Positions 9,829 to 18,965 of a stretch of DNA of 64,000 nt are shown here, piece by piece. The translations under genes and the position numbers were made by a program. The notes below the pieces were generated by a model. That model was not told the DNA's origin, made no database searches, and saw only the letters and a program-made list of their open reading frames with translations. The DNA comes from Blautia schinkii DSM 10518 (lineage in GTDB: Bacteria > Bacillota > Clostridia > Lachnospirales > Lachnospiraceae), in NCBI GenBank assembly GCA_000702025.1, contig JNKJ01000003.1, positions 352,277 to 416,276 of the forward strand, written 5' to 3'. How positions within the stretch are numbered: the stretch's first letter is position 1; every line of letters starts with the position of its first letter.

Positions 9829-11823
9829 TCATTTCCCTCCGGTCACCTCATCCAGATTCTTTTTTAATTCTATCATCTTGTCACGCAGCTCTGCGGCTTG
9901 TTCGAAATTGAGGTCTGCAGCAGCGGCGCGCATCTGTTTCTCCACCTGGGCGATCAGCTTGGAGAGTTCCTTTTTGTTCATGGACTCCGGATCTTTCTTG
10001 AGCTTGACCTCGGTCTCGGCCACAGCCCGGGATACGGTGATGAGGTCACGTACCGCCTTTTTAATCGTAGTCGGCGTGATGCCGTGTTCTTTGTTGTAAG
10101 CCTCCTGGATTGCACGTCTTCTCTCCGTCTCGCTGATAGCTTTGCGCATGGAATCTGTCATGACATCCGCATACATGATTACATGACCGTCGCTGTTACG
10201 CGCCGCACGGCCGATGGTCTGGATCAGTGAAACTTCCGAACGCAGAAAGCCTTCTTTGTCCGCATCGAGAATCGCAACCAGCGTAATCTCCGGAATGTCC
10301 AGGCCTTCTCGCAGAAGGTTAATACCTACCAGTACATCAAACACATCCAGACGCATATCGCGGATAATCTCAGCGCGCTCAAGTGTATCAATATCCGAAT
10401 GCAGATAACGTACGCGAATACCGATTTCTTTCATATAATCTGTCAGGTCCTCGGCCATACGTTTCGTCAAGGTAGTAATGAGGACCTTGTTTTTCTTCTC
10501 TATCTCTTTATTTACTTCGCTTACCAGATTATCGATCTGGCCCTCCACCGGACGCACCTCTACCTTGGGATCCAGAAGTCCTGTGGGGCGGATAATCTGC
10601 TCTGCACGGAGCAGTTCATGATTCTGCTCATATACGCCGGGTGTGGCTGATACGAACATCACCTGGTCGAGCTTTTCCTCAAATTCCTGGAAATTAAGCG
10701 GACGGTTGTCCTTCGCAGATGGCAGACGGAAGCCGAAATCCACCAGCGTCTGTTTTCTGCTCTGGTCGCCTGCATACATTCCGCCTACCTGGGGAATTGT
10801 CTTATGTGACTCATCCACAATAAGCAGAAAGTCATCACCGAAATAATCCATCAGAGTATATGGCGGCTGTCCCGGCTCCAATCCGGACAGATGCCGGGAA
10901 TAGTTCTCAATTCCGGAGCAGAAGCCCGTCTCCTTCATCATCTCAATGTCAAAATTCGTTCTCTCCGAAATCCTCTGCGCCTCCAGAAGCTTGTCCTCGC
11001 TCTTAAAGTACTCAATCTGTTCCTTCAATTCCTCTTCAATGGCATCCGCAGCTTTGAGAATCTGCTCCATTGGCACCACATAATGGGACGCGGGGAAGAT
11101 TCCCACATGTGCATTTACACACTTGATTTCTCCCGTCAATATATCAATATCCGTAATCCGGTCAATTTCGTCTCCGAAAAACTCCACCCTGACCGCACGG
11201 TCCGTGTAGTTGGCCGGATAAATCTCCAGCACATCCCCTCGCACGCGGAAGGTGCCGCGGTGGAAATCCATCTCATTGCGGGTATACTGGATGTCTATGA
11301 GCTGACGTATCACCTCATCCCTGTCCTTGGTCATGCCCGGCCGCAGAGAAATCACCATATCCTGAAAATCCTTCGGCGAACCCAGGCCATAAATACAGGA
11401 CACAGAGGAAACAATGATCACATCTCTTCTCTCCGACAAAGCCGCTGTAGCAGAAAGCCGCAGCTTATCAATCTCATCATTGGTAGATGCGTCTTTGGCT
11501 ATATAGGTATCTGTGGACGGAACGTAAGCCTCCGGCTGATAATAATCATAGTAGGACACGAAATATTCGACAGCGTTATTAGGGAAAAATTCTTTAAACT
11601 CACTGTAGAGCTGAGCGGCAAGTGTCTTATTATGGGCTAAAATCAAGGTAGGCTTATTCAGCGCCTGGATTACATTTGCCATTGTGAAGGTTTTACCGGA
11701 ACCGGTGACGCCCAGTAATGTCTGGCATTGGTTGCCTTCCTTGAAGCCTTTCACCAGCTGCTCAATGGCCTGGGGCTGGTCCCCTGTTGGTGCATATTCT
11801 GATACTAATTCAAACCTATCCAT
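9829..11823 (-). CDS. uvrB: excinuclease ABC subunit B
   Basis: A 664-residue UvrB: Walker A GVTGSGKT, the beta-hairpin region with [12 protein letters not shown], the DESH helicase motif, TIGRAARN motif VI and a C-terminal UVR motif ([11 protein letters not shown]) that contacts UvrC. It verifies DNA damage after UvrA loading and positions UvrC incision. The ATG at 11823 is chosen because AAGGAGGT lies 7 nt upstream; the frame is open for 28 further codons but those have no such site. A possible degenerate LexA-type box lies upstream at 11989-12000. uvrA and uvrC are not in the window. Confidence 0.97.
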   Translation of the reverse strand: MDRFELVSEYAPTGDQPQAIEQLVKGFKEGNQCQTLLGVTGSGKTFTMANVIQALNKPTLILAHNKTLAAQLYSEFKEFFPNNAVEYFVSYYDYYQPEAYVPSTDTYIAKDASTNDEIDKLRLSATAALSERRDVIIVSSVSCIYGLGSPKDFQDMVISLRPGMTKDRDEVIRQLIDIQYTRNEMDFHRGTFRVRGDVLEIYPANYTDRAVRVEFFGDEIDRITDIDILTGEIKCVNAHVGIFPASHYVVPMEQILKAADAIEEELKEQIEYFKSEDKLLEAQRISERTNFDIEMMKETGFCSGIENYSRHLSGLEPGQPPYTLMDYFGDDFLLIVDESHKTIPQVGGMYAGDQSRKQTLVDFGFRLPSAKDNRPLNFQEFEEKLDQVMFVSATPGVYEQNHELLRAEQIIRPTGLLDPKVEVRPVEGQIDNLVSEVNKEIEKKNKVLITTLTKRMAEDLTDYMKEIGIRVRYLHSDIDTLERAEIIRDMRLDVFDVLVGINLLREGLDIPEITLVAILDADKEGFLRSEVSLIQTIGRAARNSDGHVIMYADVMTDSMRKAISETERRRAIQEAYNKEHGITPTTIKKAVRDLITVSRAVAETEVKLKKDPESMNKKELSKLIAQVEKQMRAAAADLNFEQAAELRDKMIELKKNLDEVTGGK

Positions 11824-11988
11824 TGCCAAAACCTCCTTATATTCAATGCTATTACTTTCATTATCAGCCCGCATTTTTCGTCCAAAAGTAGGGCTATTTG
11901 AGTCCAAAAGTAGTAAAAAACGCCATTACACGAATAAGATCACCTAAACTGATTTTTCCGACTCCATAATACTTGACATATTTATGCC

Positions 11989-12008
11989 GAACTTGAGGTC
12001 ATAGTATA
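11989..12008 (-). promoter_or_regulatory. possible uvrB promoter with degenerate LexA box
   Basis: On the minus strand TATACT (12008-12003) could be a -10. Two bases downstream is GACC-N4-GTTC, one mismatch from the Gram-positive SOS core GAAC-N4-GTTC. The -35 is weak. uvrB is a common SOS gene, so the position is sensible, but the match is imperfect. Confidence 0.3.
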
Positions 12009-12014
12009 CCACAT

Positions 12015-12306
12015 AGTACCTTACAATTAAATAGGAAATGATTGCAAACAACTCCCAATTAGAGACGATACCAGGCACCACTTCAATGTGTTTTTATTCA
12101 TTTTTCACTTACATTTATGCATATCTGTTTTATTCTTCCAGGAACATACGTTCCTAAAGCAAGTATAATCGCTATACTACAGTACGTCAATACTATACTT
12201 TCATATATACAAATTCTAAGTGCATAAAATGTTACTGTTCAGAGGCTAACTGGACTTAAATAAACCGATGGTGTAGACTGATAACAGTAAGACCCATCGG
12301 TTTTCT
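12015..12306. other. gene-free stretch with a bidirectional hairpin
   Basis: I see no gene here. The only clear structure is a 10-bp inverted repeat AAACCGATGG (12262-12271) / CCATCGGTTT (12294-12303) with a 22-nt loop and T-rich flanks on both sides. It would terminate the gene fragment at 12307-12473 on the minus strand. Confidence 0.5.
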
Positions 12307-12473
12307 TTATCCAAATATCCTGGATACTCTGTCAAATACATTTGCCGGGATAACCACCGATTGCTGCTGGAACTCTGTTTCCGCACGATCTCGGCTTTTG
12401 TGTTGACGCATTACTTTGGTTTTGCCGGTGTTCTGTTGTGCAGGCCGTTTAGCTTTGTTGTCAGTAACGTTAG
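12307..12473 (-). pseudogene. C-terminal fragment of an unrecognised protein
   Basis: A minus-strand frame open for about 55 codons without a start or ribosome site, ending in VIPANVFDRVSRIFG and a stop, followed by a hairpin terminator. Composition (Lys/Arg/Gln-rich, then a tidy C-terminus) resembles the end of a real protein rather than noise. I cannot name the family. It lies beside a MocR gene and other scraps, so it is probably element debris. Confidence 0.4.
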
Positions 12474-12518
12474 TCTATCCTGTCGGCTATTGTCTGGCAA
12501 GTGGAAAAGCAAATATCA

Positions 12519-13934
12519 TTAAAGCCATTCCGCCCACGCCGCCTTTAGCCGCTTTACACAATCAGGAATATCCTCTAACTGTATTTTGCTAAATCCGAGA
12601 AATAAGGTATTCGGCGGACATGCAGCTTTCTCTTGCCAAAATTGCATTGTTGAATATACTTTTACTCCATGTTCAAGAGCCTTTTTAATAAGCTCATTTT
12701 GTTCCACCTTGTGAGAAAATTTCAAAAGAAAGTATTGTCCGGTGCCGTTGCTTGAAAGTTCTACATTCCCCTTTACATCGGCCAATTCTGCGGAAAACTG
12801 TTCAAGCCGTTTACGGAATATGTGATTTAATCTTCTGACATGACGATCATATTCTCCTGTTTCAATCAAACGGGCAATCACATATTGATTTAAGAGCGGC
12901 ACAGTGCTGTTATATATTTCAAATTTTTTTAGATAGTTTTGCAACAGTAGTGGCGGCAATATCATATATCCCATACGGATTGAGGGAGAAAGAGCCTTTG
13001 AAAATGTGCCAAGATATATTACACAATTATTTTTGTCAATGGATTGCAATGATGGTATGGGCTTTGAATAATATCGCTGTTCACTGTCAAAATCATCTTC
13101 AATGATAAAGACATCATTTTTTTGCGCCCATTCAAGCAGCTCATAACGACGGCTGATGGATAATGTAGCTCCTGTTGGAAACTGATGTGAGGGAGTAGCG
13201 TACACAGCACAGACATTAGCTGTGTGCGGGAGTTTAGAAACAACTATCCCGTTTTTATCAACAGGAACGGTCTGAATATTTATATTGCTATTGTGAAATA
13301 CGGCCACGGCCTTGTTAAAGCCGGGTTCTTCCATTAAAATCGTTTTGTTTGCAGAATAAAGCAATTTGCAAAGATAATCTAAAGATTGCTGAATCCCGCA
13401 TGTGATGATGATTTGATTCGCGTCACAATGAATGCCTCTGATTCGTTCCAGATAGGCAAGCAGTTTTTCCCTTAAATATAACTCTCCTTGTTTATCCTGA
13501 TATGACGATATTTTTGCCTCATTTTCTAGCAAATCCATACACTCTAATGTATAGCGTTTCCAGATCCGTTTTGGAAAGAGGTCGCTTGTCTGGCTGCCAT
13601 TAGTTAAATCATATACAACAGATGGTTCTTTTTTTGTATCGGATACAGGGGGAATTATAGCGTTTTGTACCGGTTTTCTCCGGCATATTGTAAGCTCCGG
13701 TACTTTCATTACGATATATCCGACACCTTTTTGTGGGGTAATGTACCCCTCGGCCATTAACTGACTATATGCACCGTCAACTGTGTTTCGGCTGACACCC
13801 AAGATACCGGCCAAGCCTCTACTGCCAGCTAATATTTGCCCCTCCCCAATTGTGCCATTTAATATCTCATTTTTTATTTGTGTATAGATTTGCATATATA
13901 GAGGTTCCCTGCTTTGTCTGTTAAGGTTAATCAA
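12519..13934 (-). CDS. MocR-type regulator (GntR winged helix plus aminotransferase fold)
   Basis: A 471-residue PdxR/MocR protein. The GntR winged helix occupies residues ~8-75 (SRGLAGILGVSRNTVDGAYSQL) and a fold-type I aminotransferase domain ~110-470 with the PLP Lys in GTFSKALSPSIRMGY near residue 308. These use PLP or amino-compound binding to switch transcription. The start is a TTG with AAGGAGG 7 nt upstream. It diverges from an HD-domain fragment and an EamA exporter across 112 bp containing two TGGYACCA sites. The regulator-exporter pairing is a recurrent MocR arrangement, so regulation of the exporter is likely. Confidence 0.9.
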   Translation of the reverse strand: MINLNRQSREPLYMQIYTQIKNEILNGTIGEGQILAGSRGLAGILGVSRNTVDGAYSQLMAEGYITPQKGVGYIVMKVPELTICRRKPVQNAIIPPVSDTKKEPSVVYDLTNGSQTSDLFPKRIWKRYTLECMDLLENEAKISSYQDKQGELYLREKLLAYLERIRGIHCDANQIIITCGIQQSLDYLCKLLYSANKTILMEEPGFNKAVAVFHNSNINIQTVPVDKNGIVVSKLPHTANVCAVYATPSHQFPTGATLSISRRYELLEWAQKNDVFIIEDDFDSEQRYYSKPIPSLQSIDKNNCVIYLGTFSKALSPSIRMGYMILPPLLLQNYLKKFEIYNSTVPLLNQYVIARLIETGEYDRHVRRLNHIFRKRLEQFSAELADVKGNVELSSNGTGQYFLLKFSHKVEQNELIKKALEHGVKVYSTMQFWQEKAACPPNTLFLGFSKIQLEDIPDCVKRLKAAWAEWL

Positions 13935-13950
13935 AAAATGCCTCCTTTGG

Positions 13951-13994
13951 TGGCACCATACTTTTTCTGTTTAGTGGCTCTTTTAATGGTACCA
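13951..13994. promoter_or_regulatory. pair of TGGYACCA sites between MocR and EamA genes
   Basis: Two 8-bp palindromes, TGGCACCA (13951-13958) and TGGTACCA (13987-13994), lie 36 bp apart in the divergent intergenic region. MocR proteins bind spaced repeats near divergent promoters, so these are good candidate operators. Confidence 0.45.
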
Positions 13995-14046
13995 ATAGAA
14001 GTGTATCATATTTTGATAACAAAGAAAAGCAAAAGGAGGATTTTTT

Positions 14047-14181
14047 ATGAAAGCAGGCATTACAAGGACGGAAGCTATTATGCGCTGGTTTGCAAAAACT
14101 TTAGGTTACGAACAAGATATTGAATTTTGGGGGATTGCAGGACTTTTACACGATATTGATTATGAGGTATATGGAGGATAG
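14047..14181 (+). pseudogene. truncated HD-domain protein (44 codons)
   Basis: A good AAGGAGGA site precedes an ATG and 44 codons reading [17 protein letters not shown]... to GLLHDIDYE, the start of an HD-superfamily hydrolase including the His-Asp pair, then a stop. Intact relatives continue for over 100 residues. The next gene begins in or just after the stop, so a deletion probably removed the rest and placed the EamA gene under this 5' region. Confidence 0.65.
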
Positions 14182-14194
14182 ACCATTGAGAGTG

Positions 14195-15079
14195 ATGGAA
14201 CGGAATAATGATACTAAGGACGTGCTCCTTGAGCTTGTGGCTGTTGCTTTTTTGGCAACTGGTGGAATATTTGTTAAAATTAGTGCGCTTCCCCCTATAA
14301 GCACAGGATTTTATCGGGTATTATTTTCGATACCTCTACTTTTGCCATTGGCATTTAAGGGCTTAAAAGTTTTGACAAGAAAAGACGTGTTGATCCTGCT
14401 TCTGGCTGGCTGTTTTCTAGCTGGTGACGTTGCGTTATGGAATCTTTCGTTTAGTTATACGTCAGTAGCCAATGCAAATCTGTTGACAAATCTGACGCCA
14501 TTTACAGTAATTCCTATTTCTTATTTTCTGTTTAAGGAGAAGATACCTAAATTTTTCTTAGCAGGGGCAGCTATTACAGTGATAGGAGTATTTATTTTAT
14601 TAGGTGGAAAAATCGCTCCTAATAAATCCAACTATGTCGGTGATCTTCTTGCTTTTTGTGCTTCTTTTTTTTATGCAAGTTTTATCTTAGTTTCCTATCG
14701 TTTACGCGATAAATATGAAAGCAGCGTAATCATGTTTATCAGCGGTTTCGGAAGTGTATTGACTTTAGGAATTGCTGCCTTAGTGGTAGAGGGGATTCAA
14801 ATTCCGCATGGAGCAAGTGAACTTTGGCCGTTATTGGGACTAACTCTTTGTCTGCAAGTAATCGGTCATAATTTGCTGGCGCACTGTCAGGGGAAAATCA
14901 GTGTCAATTTGTCTGCTATTGTATGTTTGTGTCAACCAGTAATTGCTTCCCTCTATTCCTTTTTTATTTTTTCCGAAACGCTTTCTGTAAAAGAGATAAC
15001 AGGGATTGCTATTGTTATGGTAGGCGTGTATTTAGTAAAAGCGCAATATTCAAAAAATGAAACAGTGAGGAAAATTTGA
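14195..15079 (+). CDS. EamA/DMT-family transporter
   Basis: A 294-residue protein with about ten transmembrane helices in two EamA repeats (AVAFLATGGIFVKIS... and GDLLAFCASFFYASFILVSYR...). DMT exporters move metabolites or amino-acid-like compounds out of the cell; the substrate is unknown. The start is uncertain: ATG 14195 gives a normal N-terminus but its closest ribosome site is weak, and ATG 14171 overlaps the stop of the HD fragment and has GAGG close by. It is more AT-rich than the housekeeping genes and is divergent from the MocR regulator, its likely controller. Confidence 0.88.
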   Translation: MERNNDTKDVLLELVAVAFLATGGIFVKISALPPISTGFYRVLFSIPLLLPLAFKGLKVLTRKDVLILLLAGCFLAGDVALWNLSFSYTSVANANLLTNLTPFTVIPISYFLFKEKIPKFFLAGAAITVIGVFILLGGKIAPNKSNYVGDLLAFCASFFYASFILVSYRLRDKYESSVIMFISGFGSVLTLGIAALVVEGIQIPHGASELWPLLGLTLCLQVIGHNLLAHCQGKISVNLSAIVCLCQPVIASLYSFFIFSETLSVKEITGIAIVMVGVYLVKAQYSKNETVRKI

Positions 15080-15133
15080 AAGCGAAAATATGAGAGGATA
15101 TAAAAGTATTTGTGAGTTTCTTCCATAAAGAAA

Positions 15134-15171
15134 ATGCCGGCAAAGCCTGAAAATACAGGCTATACCGGCAT
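15134..15171 (-). terminator. intrinsic terminator between converging genes
   Basis: A two-part hairpin, ATGCCGG/CCGGCAT outside and AGCCTG/CAGGCT inside, followed on the minus strand by TTTTCTTTAT. It closes the AAA-ATPase gene at 15195-16826 and may also stop the EamA transcript. Confidence 0.75.
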
Positions 15172-15194
15172 ATAAGCCATTTCTTTCCCAATCG

Positions 15195-16826
15195 TCATGA
15201 TACTTTTATATCTGTTAAATCTTCGATTTTACACTGGTGTTTCTTTTCCGCTTTATCGTAGCTGATTCCTACAGCCAGTATCCTGCCGGTATATTTTTCC
15301 GGTTCACCAATCTTTCCCTTAAACTTCAGGGCATACTTCTTTTCCTTAATCTGCCAAATGGCTTCTTCTGGTGTATGGTCTACCTTCAACTCCAGTATGA
15401 TGCAGTCTGCGTTCCTATCTCTCTCCGGGTAGAAAATGAAGTCCACATATTCTCTTCCGGCTTTATCCTCCCGCTCGATACGATAAGTATCCCTGGCACT
15501 CAAATATACAAGGTTTACCACCGCTGTCAGTTCGACCTCATTATTATAGCTGAGAAGCGGCACCTCCGTATCATGTGCAAGTTCTAAAATCTGCACCATT
15601 GTCTCTGTATCCCCAGACAAAGTTGCCTGCAGCATACGAGCAGATTCCTTCGCTAATTGGTACACATATCCCAAGGAAGGTTCTTTTTGCATCATGTCTG
15701 CAAATTTTTCCAAAAGTTCTTTATTGGGGATGCTGACTTTTCCGTTCTCATAGCTTAAAAAGCCGTAGACCACCATAGCTGAAAAAATTTCCTCCCTGGT
15801 CTGCATATTTGTTGATGTTGCCGCATACTCTTCAATCTTTGCCGGGACAGCCGCTCCAGAAATCATACGCGCCAAGTCATCCCGGACCTCATCCACGTTG
15901 TGCTCAATATAATAATATATCTCGTCATAGGGTCCGGCACTTGTCCAATAATTTTCCAGACTGCTATAGCTCAATGCCAAAACGACAGAGCGTGGGTTGT
16001 ATACACGTTCCCCGGAAGCCGTATGGTATCCATTATACCAGAGCCGTAATCCGTCCATGGTAACCCTTGCTTCTGCACTTTTCTGCAGATACCGTCCGTA
16101 CAGTTGTGTTACCTCAGCCTCCGTAAAACCAAAATAATCCGCAAAGGCTGGTGATTTTGCCATGGTAAATTCTACAAACATATTTAATTCTGAACCACTG
16201 GAATATTTTGCAATAGGAAGAATCCCTGTCATATATGCCATGAGCACGTATGGCCTGTCTTTCAGCAGACTCCGTAAAAAACGCAGATATGCCATTTTAT
16301 CTTCCTCTGTCACAAAATTTTGATGAAAGATAAAGTCCCATTCATCCAATACAAAAATAAAACGTGCGTTGGGATTTCCCGCATAAATATCCAGCAACGT
16401 ATCTATGACATTTCCCTCCCCACACGCCCTCGCGTCCGGGTATTCTCTTCTCAAATCACTTACCAACAGTTCCCTTATCCGCTCAATATATTGTTTGTAG
16501 GAGGTACATTCTTCTGAAATGTCATTCAGAGAAATATGAATCACCGAATACTGATTCCGATACTGGTTGTACTTTTCATGCCTGGATATCGCAAGATTTT
16601 CGAATATATCCTGTGCATCACATCCTTTTGAAAAGAAAGAAGCAATCATATTTGCCATGACTGTCTTTCCAAATCTTCGCGGCCTTGTAATACAAATATG
16701 GTTGTTTCCACTATCCACCAATGGAAACAGCTGTTCCAGCATTTGTGTTTTATCCACAAAATAAGGTTTTATGGTTTCGCCTTTATATAATGCATATGCA
16801 CTTGTGCTGTTCAAATAGATTCCCAT
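15195..16826 (-). CDS. AAA-ATPase-like protein with PD-(D/E)XK nuclease domain (tandem copy A)
   Basis: A 543-residue member of the AAA-ATPase-like/DUF1703 family. A P-loop variant RPRRFGKT lies near residue 50, with a Walker B-like FVLDEWD near 157. The middle is helical, and the C-terminus has a PD-(D/E)XK core (Asp in DFIFYPE, ELK in CIILELKVD). Such proteins are abundant and often multicopy in gut Clostridia and Bacteroidia; no function is established. It is about 70 percent identical by eye to the next gene, with a 91-bp stretch of complete DNA identity, so the pair arose by duplication with later gene conversion. Confidence 0.85.
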   Translation of the reverse strand: MGIYLNSTSAYALYKGETIKPYFVDKTQMLEQLFPLVDSGNNHICITRPRRFGKTVMANMIASFFSKGCDAQDIFENLAISRHEKYNQYRNQYSVIHISLNDISEECTSYKQYIERIRELLVSDLRREYPDARACGEGNVIDTLLDIYAGNPNARFIFVLDEWDFIFHQNFVTEEDKMAYLRFLRSLLKDRPYVLMAYMTGILPIAKYSSGSELNMFVEFTMAKSPAFADYFGFTEAEVTQLYGRYLQKSAEARVTMDGLRLWYNGYHTASGERVYNPRSVVLALSYSSLENYWTSAGPYDEIYYYIEHNVDEVRDDLARMISGAAVPAKIEEYAATSTNMQTREEIFSAMVVYGFLSYENGKVSIPNKELLEKFADMMQKEPSLGYVYQLAKESARMLQATLSGDTETMVQILELAHDTEVPLLSYNNEVELTAVVNLVYLSARDTYRIEREDKAGREYVDFIFYPERDRNADCIILELKVDHTPEEAIWQIKEKKYALKFKGKIGEPEKYTGRILAVGISYDKAEKKHQCKIEDLTDIKVS

Positions 16827-16881
16827 CGTTCACGCTCACTTCCTCTGCACTTTACAGCTTCTTATGATTTGGGACATTGCG

Positions 16882-18510
16882 CTACTCCATTGTTTCCGTC
16901 AAAATCTCTATTTTACAGCTATGTTCTTTCCTTTCCCGGTCATAGCTGATTCCTACTGCAAGTATCCTTCCTGAATACCTTGGCTCTTCCCCTATCTTCC
17001 CCTTAAATTTCAGGGCATATTTCTTCTCTTTAATCTGTTGGATAGCCACATCGGGCGCGGAATCTACTTTCAGTTCCAGGATGATACAGTCTGCAGTTTT
17101 GTCCGTTTCCGGATAAAAAATAAAGTCCACATATCCTCTTCCGGCTTTATCCTCCCGCTCGATACGATAAGTATCCCTGGCACTCAAATATACAAGGTTT
17201 ACCACCGCTGTCAGTTCGACCTCATTGTTATAGCTGAGAAGCGGCACCTCCGTGTCATGAGCCAATTCCAGAATCTCTGCCATTGTTTTGGTATCACCTG
17301 CTATGGTCGCCCTAAGCATACGCTCCGATTCCTTCGCCAGCCGATATACATATCCCAAAGATGGCTCTTTTTGCAGCATGTCAGCAAATTTCTCCATCAG
17401 TTCCTTATTGGGTATTTCCGTTTTTCCATCTTTGTAACTTAGAAAACCATACACGACCATAGCCGAAAAAATCTCATCCCTGGTCAATAAATCCATTGAT
17501 GTTGCTGCATATTCCCGGATTTTTGTCGGTACAGACACACCAGACACCATCAGTGCCAGGTCATCCCGGACATCGTCCACGTTATGCTCAATGTAATAGT
17601 AAATCTCATCATAAGGTCCTGCACTTGTCCAGTAATTTTCCACATGGTTATAGCTCAGAGCCAAAACAACAGAACGTGGGTTATAAACACGTTCCCCTGA
17701 GGCCGTATGGTATCCATTATACCAGGCTCTCAGGCTGTCCATGGTGACACTTGGTTCCTCACACCTATGCAGATACCGTTCATACAATACCGACACTTCT
17801 GCCTCTGTAAATCCGAAGGAGTCTGAAAAAGACGGGGATTTTGCCATTGTAAATTCCACAAACATATTCAGTTCCGACCCGCTTGAATATTTCGCAATAG
17901 GAAGAATTCCAGTCATATAGGTAAAAATGACATAGGGCATATCTTTTAATAAGCTCCGTAAAAAAGATAGATATTCTTTCTTCTCCCCTTCTGTAACAAA
18001 ACTCTGGTGGAAAATGTAGTCCCATTCGTCCAGAATAAAAATGAACTTTATCGTATCGTCCCTGTCATTAAGGGACAGAAGAATATCCCAAACAGCCTCA
18101 TTTTCATCTACTTCCATATCTGGATACGCCTCTTTAATATCTTTGATCAGAAGCCTTTCGATTCGGTCAATATACTCTCTGTAGGAATTGCACCTTCTTG
18201 GCAGATCATTAAAAGATATATGAATGACCCGGTATTGATTCAGATGTTTCCGGTAATCCACATATTTAGAAATCTTTAATTTTTTAAAAATATCATCTGC
18301 ATCACATGCTAGTGAAAAATAGGAGGAAATCATATTTGCCATAACCGTTTTTCCAAACCGTCTGGGCCGCGTAATGCAGATTTGGCTGCCGCCATTCGCA
18401 ACTAATGGAATGATTTCTTCCAATATCTGTGATTTATCTACAAAGTATGGCTGCTCGGTATCTGTTTTACACAGATTATATGCTCTTTTACTGTTCAAAT
18501 AGATTCCCAT
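16882..18510 (-). CDS. AAA-ATPase-like protein with PD-(D/E)XK nuclease domain (tandem copy B)
   Basis: A 542-residue paralogue of the gene at 15195-16826 with the same layout: MGIYLNS start, RPRRFGKT P-loop, FILDEWD, and the C-terminal nuclease core DFIFYPE/IILELKVD. The two are in tandem with 55 bp between them. The N-terminal thirds have diverged most and the last third least. The P-loop lacks the usual Gly-x-x-x-x-Gly spacing, as is normal in this family. Role unknown; suggestions for relatives range from element-associated nucleases to defence, none shown here. Confidence 0.85.
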   Translation of the reverse strand: MGIYLNSKRAYNLCKTDTEQPYFVDKSQILEEIIPLVANGGSQICITRPRRFGKTVMANMISSYFSLACDADDIFKKLKISKYVDYRKHLNQYRVIHISFNDLPRRCNSYREYIDRIERLLIKDIKEAYPDMEVDENEAVWDILLSLNDRDDTIKFIFILDEWDYIFHQSFVTEGEKKEYLSFLRSLLKDMPYVIFTYMTGILPIAKYSSGSELNMFVEFTMAKSPSFSDSFGFTEAEVSVLYERYLHRCEEPSVTMDSLRAWYNGYHTASGERVYNPRSVVLALSYNHVENYWTSAGPYDEIYYYIEHNVDDVRDDLALMVSGVSVPTKIREYAATSMDLLTRDEIFSAMVVYGFLSYKDGKTEIPNKELMEKFADMLQKEPSLGYVYRLAKESERMLRATIAGDTKTMAEILELAHDTEVPLLSYNNEVELTAVVNLVYLSARDTYRIEREDKAGRGYVDFIFYPETDKTADCIILELKVDSAPDVAIQQIKEKKYALKFKGKIGEEPRYSGRILAVGISYDRERKEHSCKIEILTETME

Positions 18511-18684
18511 CGCTCACGCTCCCCTTACTCTGCATTTTCCAGTCCCCAAATTTCGGACAAGATATCTTTTATAATTATATCAGATATCCTGTGCAATTTA
18601 TACCTCTATTTATCAGAGCTCCAGACCCTTTCCGTGTTTTTTATAAATCAGTTTTCTTCATTGAATTAATTTGATTCTTTTAGA

Positions 18685-18954
18685 TCAGACAATAAAAATA
18701 GAGTCATCTGTATGCCCAATTGCTTTCCAATTATCCGCCTCAAACTCCATCCTCACGCCCATGGGACCGTCAGACATTTTAAGGGGCGGAATTCCAAGTC
18801 TTGGAACCCCTGCTGTCTGAAAAAGTGTTGCTCCATGAATCATTCCTATTTTCTCCTCAAGGGTAAGCTGCTGCAATATCCCCTCTGCCTTCTCTCTCAA
18901 CTGCATATTCATCATGCAGATGTGCTTCTGAAATTTGTGTATTATAGTAGACAT
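18685..18954 (-). pseudogene. N-terminal stub of a family 3 glycoside hydrolase
   Basis: Residues from about 17 read LREKAEGILQQLTLEEKIGM..., then VPRLGIPPLKMSDGPMGVR, which is the N-terminal signature of beta-glucosidases of family GH3. The frame stops after about 89 codons, while intact enzymes have 700-900. The catalytic residues lie in the missing part, so this is a remnant. It sits between two AAA-ATPase-like genes. Confidence 0.75.
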
Positions 18955-18965
18955 AATTAAAACAA

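Noticed and set aside
10891..11640. 249-codon plus-strand frame opposite uvrB
   Set aside because: Shadow of a highly conserved gene.
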